Notes: generated from the sequence alone by a model not told the origin. A DNA stretch of 64,000 nucleotides from Flavobacterium paronense (GCF_030409795.1 NZ_JAUFQN010000019.1:3136263-3200262); one strand, 5' to 3'; counted from the stretch's first letter, positions 52,440 through 62,525 are shown. Program-made: numbers and translations.

Positions 52440-55400
52440 ATGAAAACCAACAAGATTTTCGGCTTGTTCGTTGCAATTTTTTTATTGCAATCCTGTACTA
52501 AAAAATCGGCTTCCGATTTTGATTCAGATTACGCTCTTTACAAAGACTACATTACAGGATTTTCATCAGGGTTCATCTCGGTCAATTCCGATTTCAGGGT
52601 GCAGTTGGCCTTCAACAAAAGCGATTGGAAACCTAATCAGGAATTAGACGAGGATTTATTTGATATTTCGCCAAGCGTAAGCGGAAAAGTAGTAGCGCTT
52701 TCCAGTAATACCATTGCGTTTATTCCAAAAGAAAAATTGGATCAAAATACGTTGTACCAAATCACCTTGCATCTTTCTGATATCACCAATAAAGTTCCGA
52801 AAGAATTAAAGGATTTCAAATTTTCAGTAAAAACAATCAAGCAAGATTTTATTGTGAATACACAGGATTTGCAATCTTACAGCAAGGATTGGTATTACTT
52901 AAATGGAACTCTAAAAACAGCTGATAATCTTAGTTTTGAAGAAGCCCAAAAAATTATTGAGGCAACACAAAACGATAAAGATTTAAAGATAAAATTTGAC
53001 AAAGCGACCAGCACCAATACTGAATTTAAATTCATGATTGACAGTATTCAGCGTTTTGAAACCGATAGCAAAATAAAAATTGCATGGGATGGTGACGATG
53101 TGGATATCGACCAAAAAGGCAAAGCTGAAGTTTTAATTCCCGGTAAAAACCAATTTAAGGTACTAACTATTCAGGTTGGCGATACCAACAACCAATCGGT
53201 GTTGATTAACTTTTCTGATCCATTAAAAAAAGACCAGGATTTTAAAGGATTAGTGTCTATTGAAAACACAAGTAATCTGAAGTTTTCCACTATGGGAAAT
53301 GTTTTAAAAGTGTTTTACGACAAAGATCCCGTTAAGTCAAAAGTGGATAATGGTGCTTCCAATCAATCGGTAGCTGTTGAGGCAGTTGTTGATACTACAG
53401 CTGTTACTGTTGACACCACAGCAACAGTTACAGATGAACCCGAAATTACTCAAGTAGCAGCTGCAATTGAACAATCATTTACGGGAAGTAAATTGGTTGA
53501 GGTTTTTCAGGGAATTGAAAGCATCGATGGTTATAAAATGAAAAACAACTATTCTGAAAAATTGATGTTTGACCAAATAAAACCAGGTGTGAAATTATTA
53601 AAAAGTGGGACGATATTGCCAAGTTCCAATAATTTAAAAATCAATTTTGAAGCGGCTAATCTAAATGCAGTTGATGTAAAAATCTACAAGATTTACAAAA
53701 ATAATATCATGCAGTTTTTGCAGGATAATGAAATTAACGGCACACGAAATTTAAGACAAGTAAGTCAGGCTGTCGCCAAATCGACTATCGAACTAAAGCA
53801 GAATAATTTACTGGATTATACTAAATGGAATACCTATTCTTTGGATATTTCAAAAATCATAAAACCAGAACCAGGAGCCATTTATCGTGTCGAGTTCTCT
53901 TATAAAAAGAAATATTCTTTGTATAAATGCGAGACATCAACAGCAACTTCGGAAGATAACAGCGAGAGCGAAGATGCCGAAGAAGAAAACGAAGATGATG
54001 TTAATTATAGCGGCAACGACTATGATGACTATTATTATGAAAGAGATTATGATTGGAGAGAAAGTGAAGATCCATGCACCGATTATTATTACTACAACAC
54101 CAAAATCGGAACCAATGTTCTTGCTACAGATTTAGGAGTAATTGCAAAAAGAGGAACAGATAAATCAGTTGTCATTGCAGTTAGCAATATCGTTTCCACA
54201 GATGCGATTTCCGGCGCTTGTGTTGATTTATACAATTTCCAACAACAAAAAATCGCCACTTCTTCTACTGATGGTGATGGAATGGCTTCCTTCCAATTAG
54301 AAAAACTAGCTTATTTCGCCATTGTGACCAAAGGTGACCAAAGCACTTATGTGAAATTAGATGACGAACTTTCATTGTCGGTTAGTAATTTTGATGTTTC
54401 GGGTGAAACGTTACAAAAAGGATTAAAAGGCTATTTGTATGGCGAACGCGGCGTTTGGCGTCCGGGGGATACGATGTATTTGTCTTTTATTCTGAATGAC
54501 AATGCTAATAAATTGCCAGCATCGCATCCCGTAAAATTAAAACTGAATGACCCACATGGGAAAACAGTGTATCAATCGGTTCAAAAACTGAATGAACTTA
54601 ATCATTACAAATTTGTAGTGCCAACTCAGGATAGCGCACCAACAGGAAATTGGGAAGCGGTTGTAAGTATTGGTGGTGCGCGTTTTTATAAAAGCATCAA
54701 GATTGAAACGATTAAACCAAATCGTTTAAAAATTAAAAACAGTTTCAACGAACCTATTCTTTCGGCAAGCAAAAACAATGTGAATAATATTCAGGTTTTA
54801 TGGCTACATGGCGCCGTCGGCAAAGATTTAAAAACCGAAGTTCAGGCTAAATTCTTCCAGCAGTCAACTACTTTTAAAGGCTATGATAAATATACTTTTG
54901 ATGATCCGACCAGAAGTTTTTCTACTGAAGAAGTCAATATTTTCTCCGGAAAAGTGGATGGAAACGGTCGTGCTTCCATTCCGATAAAACCGAATATTCA
55001 AGGCCAAGCTCCCGGAATGTTGCGAGCGGCATTCATCACAAAAGTTTATGAAAGCGGTGGTGATGTGAGCACAGATGTGGCTTCAACTACCTATTCTCCA
55101 TACAAAAGTTATGTTGGAGTAAAATCGCCCGAACCAAACAAATACGGCATGATCGAAACTGGGAAGAACAACCGTTTTGATATTGTAACTGTCGGAGAAA
55201 ACGGAAAACCAAAATCGGTTAAAAATTTAGAAGTCCGTGTTTATAAATTACAATCGCGTTGGTGGTGGGATGCTTCCAATGATGATTTATCGAATTATAA
55301 CACGTCAAACTCGACGATTGCTTATAAAAATTTCGTTGTCAGTACTGATTTTTCAGGAAAAACCAACATCTCTTTCTCGGTAAGAAATGAAGAATGGGGG

Positions 55401-58115
55401 AATTATTTAATTCGGGTTTCCGACCCAATCGATGGTCATGCTACAGGAACAAAAGTATATATAGACGAACCTTATTGGTCAGCAGAGGCCAGAACCGGCA
55501 CAGGCGAATCGGCCACAATGCTACGGTTTTCTACCGATAAAACTAACTATGCCGTTGGAGATAAAGCTAAAATATTCTTCCCGTCAAGCGAAGGCGGCAG
55601 AGCCTTGATTTCTATCGAAAACGGAACTAAAGTAGTGAAAACGCTTTGGGCTAAAACCAAAAAAGGAGAAACCACAGTTGAGCTGCCAATTACAGGTGAA
55701 ATGGCTCCGAATGTCTATATCAATATTTCATTATTGCAACCACATGCTTCAACCAAAAACGATTCGCCAATCAGAATGTACGGCATTGTTCCGATTGAAG
55801 TGGTAGATAAAAACACAGTGCTTGAACCACAACTTACGATGCCTGATGTGCTTCGTCCGGAGCAAACAGTGAATGTAAAAGTTTCCGAAAAACACGGCAA
55901 GAAAATGACTTATACTATAGCAGTTGTCGATGAAGGATTGTTAGATTTAACACGTTTCAAAACCCCAAATGCCTGGGATAGTTTCTACACCCGTGAGGCT
56001 TTGGGTGTTCGAACCTGGGATATTTATGATGAGGTGATTGGCGCTTATGGCGGAAAAGTAAATCAGGTTTTCAGTATTGGTGGTGATGCAGAAGCTGGTG
56101 GCGGAAAAGCTAAAAAAGCGAATCGTTTCAAACCAGTTGTACTCTATTATGGTCCGTTTGAATTGGATAAAGGCGAAAGCAAAATCACTAAAATAACCTT
56201 ACCAAAATACATTGGCTCAGTCCGAACTATGGTTGTTGCTGCTGATGCAGAAACCAGTGCCTACGGAATGGCAGAAAAAGCCACGCAGGTTAGAAGTCCG
56301 TTAATGGTTTTGGCTTCATTACCAAGAAAAATTTCTCCTTCCGAAAAAGTGACTATTCCGGTTACCTTGTTTGCAACAGAGAAAAACATCAAAAATGTAA
56401 CACTTCAAATCAAATCAAATAGCGCCGTTAAAGTGGTTGGAAGTAGTACTCAAAAAGTAACTTTCACTGAGCCTGACGAGAAAATGGCTTACTTCAATTT
56501 AGAAGTGGGAAGTATTACAGGAATTGGTAAAATAGATATTATTGCGACTTCCGGAAAAGAAAAATCAACCTATTCGGTAGAAATTGATGTGACCAATCCG
56601 AATCCGGTGACCAATGCGTATTCCGATATTGTGATTGAACCAAACAGTTCCAAAACAATTACATGGAAAACCTTTGGCGTAACAGGAAGCAATAAAGCTG
56701 GCATAGAAGTATCATCGGTGCCAACAGTAGATTTCGGGCGACGATTGAATTATTTAATTCAGTATCCGCATGGTTGTGTGGAGCAAACTACTTCGGCTGT
56801 TTTCCCTCAATTGTATCTTACCGATATAATGGATTTAGATGCCGTTCGCAAACAAAATATTCAGCAAAATGTTACTATTGGCATCCAAAAATTAGGGAAT
56901 TTCCAATTGCCAAATGGTGGTTTCTCTTATTGGCAGGGAATGACTGAAGCCGATGATTGGGGAAGTTCTTATGCTGGACATTTCCTGATTGAAGCTGAGA
57001 AAAAAGGGTACGTATTGCCTATAAGTTTCAAATCTAAATGGATTTCTTACCAAGGCAAAATGGCAAAACAATGGCGTTTCGAAAAACAATATTACAACGA
57101 TATGGCACAGGCTTACCGATTGTATACACTAGCATTAGCAGGTTTCCCTGATTTAGCTTCAATGAACAGATTGCGAGAAACGGTTGGAATTTCTAATGAA
57201 AGTAAACTGCGATTAGCAGCGACTTATGCATTGATAAAGCAAAATGCGGCCGGAATGGCATTGTTGAGTAAATCCTTTATCGATGAGCAAAATTTCAACG
57301 ATGATTATTACTACTATTACTATGGTTCAGCCGATAGAAATAGAGCCATGGCATTAGAAACTTTGATTTTATTGGGACAAAAACAGCAAGCATTTGCCAT
57401 GGCAACTAAATTAGCCAAGAACATGTCAAGCGACAAATGGATGAGCACACAAACTACGGCTTATGGTTTGTATGCGATGTCAAAATTTGCTAAATCCAAT
57501 GGCAGCAAAGGCGTTTCGGTTCAATATACTAATGGAGGAAAACCAGTAATTATCAATACAAACAAAACGGTTGCCCAAAGAAATTTGGTGGTGAAAAATG
57601 GCGGAAATGCGATTACAATTAAGAACAACAAAAATAACACACTTTTTGTTCGTGTCTTGAACAGCGGAATCTTACCAGTTGGAAGCGAAAAAGTGATATC
57701 CAATAATTTGTCTGCCAGCGTGGTTTTCAAAGACCGAAAAGGGAAAGCTATTTCGGTTACAAAAATCGCTCAGGGAACTGAATTCTATGCCGAAGTTACA
57801 TTGACTAACCGCAAAAATGAATGGGTTGAAAATGTTGCCTTGTCACAAATTCTGCCTTCCGGATTTGAAATTGTAAACACACGTTATACTGATTTTGGTG
57901 ATGCAACTAGCAATATTGCTGATTACATCGATATTCGTGATGACAGAGCCAATTATTATTTCGGTTTGAAAGCCAACGAAACTCGAAAATTCAAAATCTT
58001 GCTGAATGCTTCTTATTTGGGTAAATATTATTTACCTGGATTACAATGTGAGGCGATGTATGATAATGATTTCTTGGCAAGAACTAAAGGGCAATGGGTG
58101 GAAGTGGTAAAATAA
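52440..58115 (+). CDS. Alpha-2-macroglobulin-like lipoprotein
   Basis: A 1891-residue periplasmic protease trap. The lipobox LLQSC gives lipidation at Cys19. N-terminal MG-like domains follow, then the central MG domains with YGERGVWRPGDTMYLSFILN (about 665-690). The thioester region is YPHGCVEQTTS (CxEQ, Cys about 1445), and a C-terminal alpha-helical thioester domain ends the protein. It would bind attacking proteases covalently. It is followed by pbpC, the same pairing as in Enterobacteria (YfhM-PbpC), so the two guard and repair the wall after outer-membrane breach. An acidic, Tyr-rich loop (about 497-560, with DYDDYYYERDYDW) between Cys residues is unusual. Confidence 0.94.
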   Translation: MKTNKIFGLFVAIFLLQSCTKKSASDFDSDYALYKDYITGFSSGFISVNSDFRVQLAFNKSDWKPNQELDEDLFDISPSVSGKVVALSSNTIAFIPKEKLDQNTLYQITLHLSDITNKVPKELKDFKFSVKTIKQDFIVNTQDLQSYSKDWYYLNGTLKTADNLSFEEAQKIIEATQNDKDLKIKFDKATSTNTEFKFMIDSIQRFETDSKIKIAWDGDDVDIDQKGKAEVLIPGKNQFKVLTIQVGDTNNQSVLINFSDPLKKDQDFKGLVSIENTSNLKFSTMGNVLKVFYDKDPVKSKVDNGASNQSVAVEAVVDTTAVTVDTTATVTDEPEITQVAAAIEQSFTGSKLVEVFQGIESIDGYKMKNNYSEKLMFDQIKPGVKLLKSGTILPSSNNLKINFEAANLNAVDVKIYKIYKNNIMQFLQDNEINGTRNLRQVSQAVAKSTIELKQNNLLDYTKWNTYSLDISKIIKPEPGAIYRVEFSYKKKYSLYKCETSTATSEDNSESEDAEEENEDDVNYSGNDYDDYYYERDYDWRESEDPCTDYYYYNTKIGTNVLATDLGVIAKRGTDKSVVIAVSNIVSTDAISGACVDLYNFQQQKIATSSTDGDGMASFQLEKLAYFAIVTKGDQSTYVKLDDELSLSVSNFDVSGETLQKGLKGYLYGERGVWRPGDTMYLSFILNDNANKLPASHPVKLKLNDPHGKTVYQSVQKLNELNHYKFVVPTQDSAPTGNWEAVVSIGGARFYKSIKIETIKPNRLKIKNSFNEPILSASKNNVNNIQVLWLHGAVGKDLKTEVQAKFFQQSTTFKGYDKYTFDDPTRSFSTEEVNIFSGKVDGNGRASIPIKPNIQGQAPGMLRAAFITKVYESGGDVSTDVASTTYSPYKSYVGVKSPEPNKYGMIETGKNNRFDIVTVGENGKPKSVKNLEVRVYKLQSRWWWDASNDDLSNYNTSNSTIAYKNFVVSTDFSGKTNISFSVRNEEWGNYLIRVSDPIDGHATGTKVYIDEPYWSAEARTGTGESATMLRFSTDKTNYAVGDKAKIFFPSSEGGRALISIENGTKVVKTLWAKTKKGETTVELPITGEMAPNVYINISLLQPHASTKNDSPIRMYGIVPIEVVDKNTVLEPQLTMPDVLRPEQTVNVKVSEKHGKKMTYTIAVVDEGLLDLTRFKTPNAWDSFYTREALGVRTWDIYDEVIGAYGGKVNQVFSIGGDAEAGGGKAKKANRFKPVVLYYGPFELDKGESKITKITLPKYIGSVRTMVVAADAETSAYGMAEKATQVRSPLMVLASLPRKISPSEKVTIPVTLFATEKNIKNVTLQIKSNSAVKVVGSSTQKVTFTEPDEKMAYFNLEVGSITGIGKIDIIATSGKEKSTYSVEIDVTNPNPVTNAYSDIVIEPNSSKTITWKTFGVTGSNKAGIEVSSVPTVDFGRRLNYLIQYPHGCVEQTTSAVFPQLYLTDIMDLDAVRKQNIQQNVTIGIQKLGNFQLPNGGFSYWQGMTEADDWGSSYAGHFLIEAEKKGYVLPISFKSKWISYQGKMAKQWRFEKQYYNDMAQAYRLYTLALAGFPDLASMNRLRETVGISNESKLRLAATYALIKQNAAGMALLSKSFIDEQNFNDDYYYYYYGSADRNRAMALETLILLGQKQQAFAMATKLAKNMSSDKWMSTQTTAYGLYAMSKFAKSNGSKGVSVQYTNGGKPVIINTNKTVAQRNLVVKNGGNAITIKNNKNNTLFVRVLNSGILPVGSEKVISNNLSASVVFKDRKGKAISVTKIAQGTEFYAEVTLTNRKNEWVENVALSQILPSGFEIVNTRYTDFGDATSNIADYIDIRDDRANYYFGLKANETRKFKILLNASYLGKYYLPGLQCEAMYDNDFLARTKGQWVEVVK

Positions 58116-58120
58116 ATTTA

Positions 58121-58152
58121 CACCTGACAGGTTTTTAAAACCTGTCAGGTGT
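58121..58152 (+). terminator. Perfect hairpin between A2M and pbpC
   Basis: A 15-bp perfect stem (ACACCTGACAGGTTT and complement) with a TT loop. It lacks a long T tract and may be a dispersed palindrome or partial terminator. Its right arm covers the GTG at 58149. Confidence 0.8.
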
Positions 58153-58166
58153 TTAATTCCATAAAC

Positions 58167-60542
58167 GTGAAAACAAAACTTAAAGCGTTTTTCCAACGCT
58201 TCTTCAATTATATCAAGCGCAACCCAAAGAAGTCTGCTATCGTAGCCATTTTGCTGATAGTATATTACTTTTCGTTACCGCGCACCCTTTTCGAAGAACC
58301 CTATTCCACCGTTATCGAAAGCAGCGATGGCGAGTTGTTAGCTGCCAAAATAGCCCGCGATGGGCAATGGCGTTTTCCTGCAAAAGACAGCGTTCCCGAT
58401 AAGTTCAAAAAATGTATTGTTTATTTTGAAGACGAACATTTTTACTATCATCCCGGCTTTAATCCTGTGGCGATGTTCAAAGCATTTCAGCAAAACAGAA
58501 GCGCCGGAAAAGTAGTTCGTGGCGGAAGTACCTTAACACAACAGGTCATTCGGTTATCGCGCAAGAATAAAAAGCGAACTTACTTTGAAAAAGGAATTGA
58601 AATGATTTTGGCAACCCGATTGGAATTGCGTTATTCCAAAGAAAAAATCCTCGAATTATATGCAGCGCATGCCCCTTTTGGTGGAAATGTGGTTGGGTTA
58701 GAGATGGCTTCTTGGCGTTATTTCGGAGTGCAATCGCATCAATTGTCGTGGGCAGAAAGTGCGACTTTGGCAGTGTTGCCCAATGCACCGAGCTTGATTT
58801 ATCCGGGAAAGAATCAAATCAAATTGCTCAGAAAACGCAATGGATTGCTGTTGAAATTATACAATGAAAAAATCATTGATAAGCTTACGTATCAATTGTC
58901 GATTACGGAACCTTTGCCGCAAAAACCCTATTTAGTTCCGCAGATCGCGCCTCATTTATTGCAGCGCGTAGCCAAAACCGATGAAGGCAAACGCATCAAA
59001 ACTACGATTGATGTTTCATTACAAAATCGCGTGAACCAAATTGCCACTCAATATTATAATCAGTACAAACAAAACGAAGTGCATAATCTCGCTGTGATTG
59101 TTATCGATATTCAAAACCGAAATATCATCAGCTATGTTGGGAATTCGCCAACGGATAAAGATCACGACAAAGATGTTGATGTTATTGGTGCGCCAAGAAG
59201 TACAGGTAGTATTTTAAAGCCGCTTTTGTTTGCTTCGATGCTCGATGAAGGCGAGATTTTACCCAATACGTTGGTTGCAGATATTCCAACACAGATTTCA
59301 GGCTATACACCTGAGAATTTTAACCATTCTTTTGACGGAGCAGTTCCGGCTCAAAGAGCTTTATCGCGTTCGTTAAATATTCCGGCGGTGTTGATGTTGC
59401 AGGAACATGGCGTTAATAATTTTTATGAATTGTTGCAAAAATTCAAACTCAAAAATATAAATAAGCATCCTGATCATTATGGTTTGTCGCTGATTTTGGG
59501 TGGAGCCGAAAGCAATCTTTGGGATTTGTGCCGAACCTATGCAAATTTGTCGTCAACCATAAATTACTTCAATGCTTCCGATGGAAAATACAGAACCAAA
59601 GAGTTTACCGAACTCAATTATGTCAGCGGATTTGAGCAGGATTATGGCGAAGAAAGTTATCAGAAAACAATCTTGGGTGCAGGTTCAATTTTCCTGACCT
59701 ATAATGCCATGAAAGAAGTGAATCGTCCAGAAGGCGATGAAGCTTGGAAGTTTTACGACTCTTCATTAGAACTAGCCTGGAAAACCGGAACAAGTTTTGG
59801 GAATCGCGATGCCTGGGCAATCGGTACCAATTCCCGTTATGTAGTTGGCGTTTGGGTTGGAAATGCCAACGGAGAAGGAAGGCCCGAGTTGACCGGAGTA
59901 GGAAGTGCAGCTCCAATTTTGTTTGATGTTTTCAATTTGCTTCCGCGAAAAAAATGGTTCCAAACGCCGTTAAACGATTTGCAATATGCTGATGTTTGTG
60001 CGTTGAGTGGTCATTTGGCACAGGATGATTGTACGAAAATCAGACAATTAGTTCCCAGAAAAGGAATGAAAACTTCGGTTTGCGCTTATCATAAGTTGGT
60101 GCATTTAGATAAGACAGAGCAATATCGCGTAAACAGCAGCTGTGAAAGTGTAGACAATATCGTTTCCAAAAAGTGGTTTGTCTTGCCGCCGGTTATGGAA
60201 TGGTATTATAAAAGTCTGCATATAGATTACAAACCTTTACCTCCTTTTAGAGACGATTGCCAGCAAAACCAACAGGCATCCATGGATTTTATTTATCCGA
60301 AAACGAACAGTAAAATTTATCTAGTTAAGGATTTTAACAGCAAGATTCAGCCGGTGATTTTAAAAGTGGCGCACTCCAACAAAGAAGCGAAGTTGTATTG
60401 GTATGTTGATAATGTCTACAAAGGCACCACTCAAACCTTTCACGAAATGCAAATTGAAGCCGAAACGGGAATTCATTACATTACCGTGGAAGATGAATAT
60501 GGGAATGATATTAGGAGGAAGATTGAGATTATAAAGGATTAG
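58167..60542 (+). CDS. pbpC: Penicillin-binding protein 1C
   Basis: Bifunctional peptidoglycan synthase with an N-terminal membrane anchor (about 20-38). The GT51 transglycosylase has EDEHFYYHPGF (catalytic Glu) and GGSTLTQQVIR. The transpeptidase has STGSILKP (Ser, about 344), SRSLNIPA (SxN) and WKTGTSFG (KTG), followed by the PBP1C C-terminal domain ending at residue 791. There is no ATG. GTG 58149 lies in a hairpin stem, so GTG 58167 (MKTKLKAFFQRF) is preferred. The order A2M-pbpC indicates coupled wall repair and protease defence. mtgA at 13 kb provides a second GT51. Confidence 0.94.
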   Translation: MKTKLKAFFQRFFNYIKRNPKKSAIVAILLIVYYFSLPRTLFEEPYSTVIESSDGELLAAKIARDGQWRFPAKDSVPDKFKKCIVYFEDEHFYYHPGFNPVAMFKAFQQNRSAGKVVRGGSTLTQQVIRLSRKNKKRTYFEKGIEMILATRLELRYSKEKILELYAAHAPFGGNVVGLEMASWRYFGVQSHQLSWAESATLAVLPNAPSLIYPGKNQIKLLRKRNGLLLKLYNEKIIDKLTYQLSITEPLPQKPYLVPQIAPHLLQRVAKTDEGKRIKTTIDVSLQNRVNQIATQYYNQYKQNEVHNLAVIVIDIQNRNIISYVGNSPTDKDHDKDVDVIGAPRSTGSILKPLLFASMLDEGEILPNTLVADIPTQISGYTPENFNHSFDGAVPAQRALSRSLNIPAVLMLQEHGVNNFYELLQKFKLKNINKHPDHYGLSLILGGAESNLWDLCRTYANLSSTINYFNASDGKYRTKEFTELNYVSGFEQDYGEESYQKTILGAGSIFLTYNAMKEVNRPEGDEAWKFYDSSLELAWKTGTSFGNRDAWAIGTNSRYVVGVWVGNANGEGRPELTGVGSAAPILFDVFNLLPRKKWFQTPLNDLQYADVCALSGHLAQDDCTKIRQLVPRKGMKTSVCAYHKLVHLDKTEQYRVNSSCESVDNIVSKKWFVLPPVMEWYYKSLHIDYKPLPPFRDDCQQNQQASMDFIYPKTNSKIYLVKDFNSKIQPVILKVAHSNKEAKLYWYVDNVYKGTTQTFHEMQIEAETGIHYITVEDEYGNDIRRKIEIIKD

Positions 60543-60649
60543 CCCTAGCCCGGATTGCAACGTAAATCCTTTTTAAGGATTGCCCTGAAGAACAGCGCAA
60601 GGGAAATACAATCCTTAAAAAGATTGCAGTGGAAAGCCGGAATAGCTTC
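60543..60649 (+). repeat. Interspersed repeat, TAGCCC family (copy c)
   Basis: Starts CCCTAGCCCGGATTGCAACG. Arms AATCCTTTTTAAGGATTG and CAATCCTTAAAAAGATT enclose a loop with a second small stem (CCCT/AGGG), and it ends GTGGAAAGCCGGAATAGCTTC. It lies between the convergent pbpC and rng genes. Confidence 0.75.
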
Positions 60650-60661
60650 AAAAAAACACAA

Positions 60662-60693
60662 AAAAACCGCCAATCTCACGAAAGGCGGTTTTT
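60662..60693 (-). terminator. Terminator of rng
   Basis: AAAAACCGCC pairs with GGCGGTTTTT around a 12-nt loop, 3 nt past the rng stop on the - strand. Confidence 0.85.
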
Positions 60694-60695
60694 AT

Positions 60696-62240
60696 TTATT
60701 GTTTGATTTCCTTTCCTTCACCATCGAAGAATTGGTACTCAAAATACGTGTAAGCGTCACGAGGTATGATTTTCACCCACTTTTTATGTTCAAAAAACCA
60801 TTTTGAACGTAATGATGGAAAACCTTTGGTAAGGTATGCTGCCACAAAAGGATGCACATTAAGTGTCACTTTTTTATGGTCTTTAATTATTTTTTCAAGA
60901 GAAAAAGCAATCTTGTCAATAATCTGGATTGGCGCATCGATGTCGCTTGTCAAATTATTTGGATTTTCTTCCCTTGTTTCAATATTTACTTCTGGTCTTA
61001 CCCGTTGTCGTGTAATTTGAACTAATCCAAATTTACTTGGCGGTAAGATTTTGTGTTTGGCTTTATCATCGCTCATTTCTTCTCTAAGGAAGTTGAACAA
61101 CACTTGGCGATTGTCTGGATCTTTCATATCGATAAAATCGACTACGATGATTCCGCCCATATCTCGCAATCGTAATTGTCTTGCGATTTCTGCTGCTGCG
61201 ATCATATTTACTTCCAAAGCAGTATCTTCTTGGTTGTTGGCTTTGTTAGAACGGTTTCCGCTATTCACGTCAATAACGTGTAGGGCTTCGGTGTGTTCTA
61301 TAATTAAATAGGCACCTTTGCTCATAGAAACAGTTCGGCCAAAAGAAGTCTTTATTTGTCGCTCAATATGATATTTTTCAAACAATGGCGTGTCTTTCGA
61401 TTGATAAAACTTAACAATTTTTTGTTTGTCCGGAGCTATTTCGGCTAAATAGTCCTTTGTTTCTTGGTACAACTCTTCATCATCAATTTGAATACTGGTA
61501 AAAGTATCGTTGAATACATCTCTAAGTATCGAAGAAGCTTTATTTAGCTCTCCCAACACTTTGGATGGATGATGTGCAGTTGGTAATTTTTTACTCATTG
61601 CAGTCCATCTATTCATTAAGTTCTGCAAATCTTTTTCTAACTCGGCTATGTTTTTGCCTTCGGCTACTGTTCGCACAATAACGCCAAAACCCCTTTGTTT
61701 GATAGATTGTACAAGTTTTTTAAGACGGTCTTTTTCTTCTTTCGATTCTATTTTTTGTGAAACAGAAACGCGATCCGAAAAAGGCACTAAAACTAAAAAG
61801 CGTCCGGCGAAGGAAAGCTCACAGCTTATTCTCGGACCTTTTGTAGAAATAGGTTCTTTTACTACTTGTACTAATATTGACTGATTGGCGTTCAGTATGT
61901 CTGCAACTGCACCATCTTTGTCAATTTCTTTCTCAAACTGGAAGTTTTTTAGGGAGAAATCTTTTAGTTTACCTGCGCTTACAAGTTTTATGAATTTCAG
62001 ATAAGAAGCGAAACTTGGACCCAAATCGTGATAATGTAAAAAGGCATCTTTTTCGTAGCCTACATTTACAAAAGCAGCGTTCAATCCGGCAACGGGTTTC
62101 CTTATTTTGGCAATAAAAATATCGCCAACCTGGAAGTTGCTTGTTTCCTCTTCTTTGTGTAATTCAATTAGTTTTCCATCTTTTAATAAGGCAAAATCTA
62201 CAGCGTCAGCACTAGATCTAATGATTAGTTCTTTATTCAC
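60696..62240 (-). CDS. rng: Ribonuclease E/G
   Basis: Endoribonuclease of 514 residues, RNase G size, that cleaves AU-rich single-stranded RNA and matures rRNA. An S1 RNA-binding domain (about 35-125: VGDIFIAKIRKPVAGLNAAF, VGYEKDAFLHYHDLG) precedes the catalytic domain with HVIDVNSGNRSNKANN, GGIIVVDFIDMKDPDNRQ (the Asp pair) and FGLVQITRQRVRPEV. The C-terminal scaffold region of RNase E is absent. The leader upstream (62241-62500) contains two sets of 7-bp tandem repeats and a TTAGATT-type inverted repeat. Confidence 0.95.
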   Translation of the reverse strand: MNKELIIRSSADAVDFALLKDGKLIELHKEEETSNFQVGDIFIAKIRKPVAGLNAAFVNVGYEKDAFLHYHDLGPSFASYLKFIKLVSAGKLKDFSLKNFQFEKEIDKDGAVADILNANQSILVQVVKEPISTKGPRISCELSFAGRFLVLVPFSDRVSVSQKIESKEEKDRLKKLVQSIKQRGFGVIVRTVAEGKNIAELEKDLQNLMNRWTAMSKKLPTAHHPSKVLGELNKASSILRDVFNDTFTSIQIDDEELYQETKDYLAEIAPDKQKIVKFYQSKDTPLFEKYHIERQIKTSFGRTVSMSKGAYLIIEHTEALHVIDVNSGNRSNKANNQEDTALEVNMIAAAEIARQLRLRDMGGIIVVDFIDMKDPDNRQVLFNFLREEMSDDKAKHKILPPSKFGLVQITRQRVRPEVNIETREENPNNLTSDIDAPIQIIDKIAFSLEKIIKDHKKVTLNVHPFVAAYLTKGFPSLRSKWFFEHKKWVKIIPRDAYTYFEYQFFDGEGKEIKQ

Positions 62241-62272
62241 TTTGTAAATTTTTATCCAAACTATTAGTTTGC

Positions 62273-62333
62273 AGTTTACGGTTTACAGTTTACAGTTTTT
62301 CAACTCATAACTCATAACTCATAACTCATAACT
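62273..62333. repeat. Two sets of 7-bp tandem repeats upstream of rng
   Basis: About three GTTTAC(A/G) units (62273-62293) and four AACTCAT units with a fifth partial one (62302-62333). Both have a 7-bp period. They lie in the probable leader or promoter of rng, on the far side of its start. Confidence 0.85.
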
Positions 62334-62386
62334 GAATTGTAAGGATGGATTAAACATTTTAAACAGGTATTGTTTACCCGGTGAAG

Positions 62387-62472
62387 TTAGATTGTTAGAG
62401 TATTAGATTCTTAGATTATTAGATAAAAGCTCTAATTTTCTAAGTCGTCTAAGTCGTCTAAAAGGTCTAATC
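62387..62472. repeat. TTAGATT-type inverted repeat
   Basis: The left part consists of TTAGATT units. The right part has TCTAATTTTCTAAG and two GTCGTCTAA copies. It resembles the element between accB and accC. Confidence 0.5.
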
Positions 62473-62502
62473 TTCCATTTCAATGAACGTTTTCTAAAAA
62501 AG

Positions 62503-62525
62503 AAAAGTAGTTTAAAACTACTTTT
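62503..62525 (-). terminator. Hairpin at the stop of the 30-residue gene
   Basis: GTAG/CTAC with A/T-rich extensions (AAAAGTAGTTT and complement) overlaps the stop codon, as at the first gene of the window. T residues follow on the - strand. Confidence 0.6.

Noticed and set aside
62273..62333. Possible CRISPR array
   Set aside because: Units are 7 bp and contiguous, with no spacers, and no cas genes are present.
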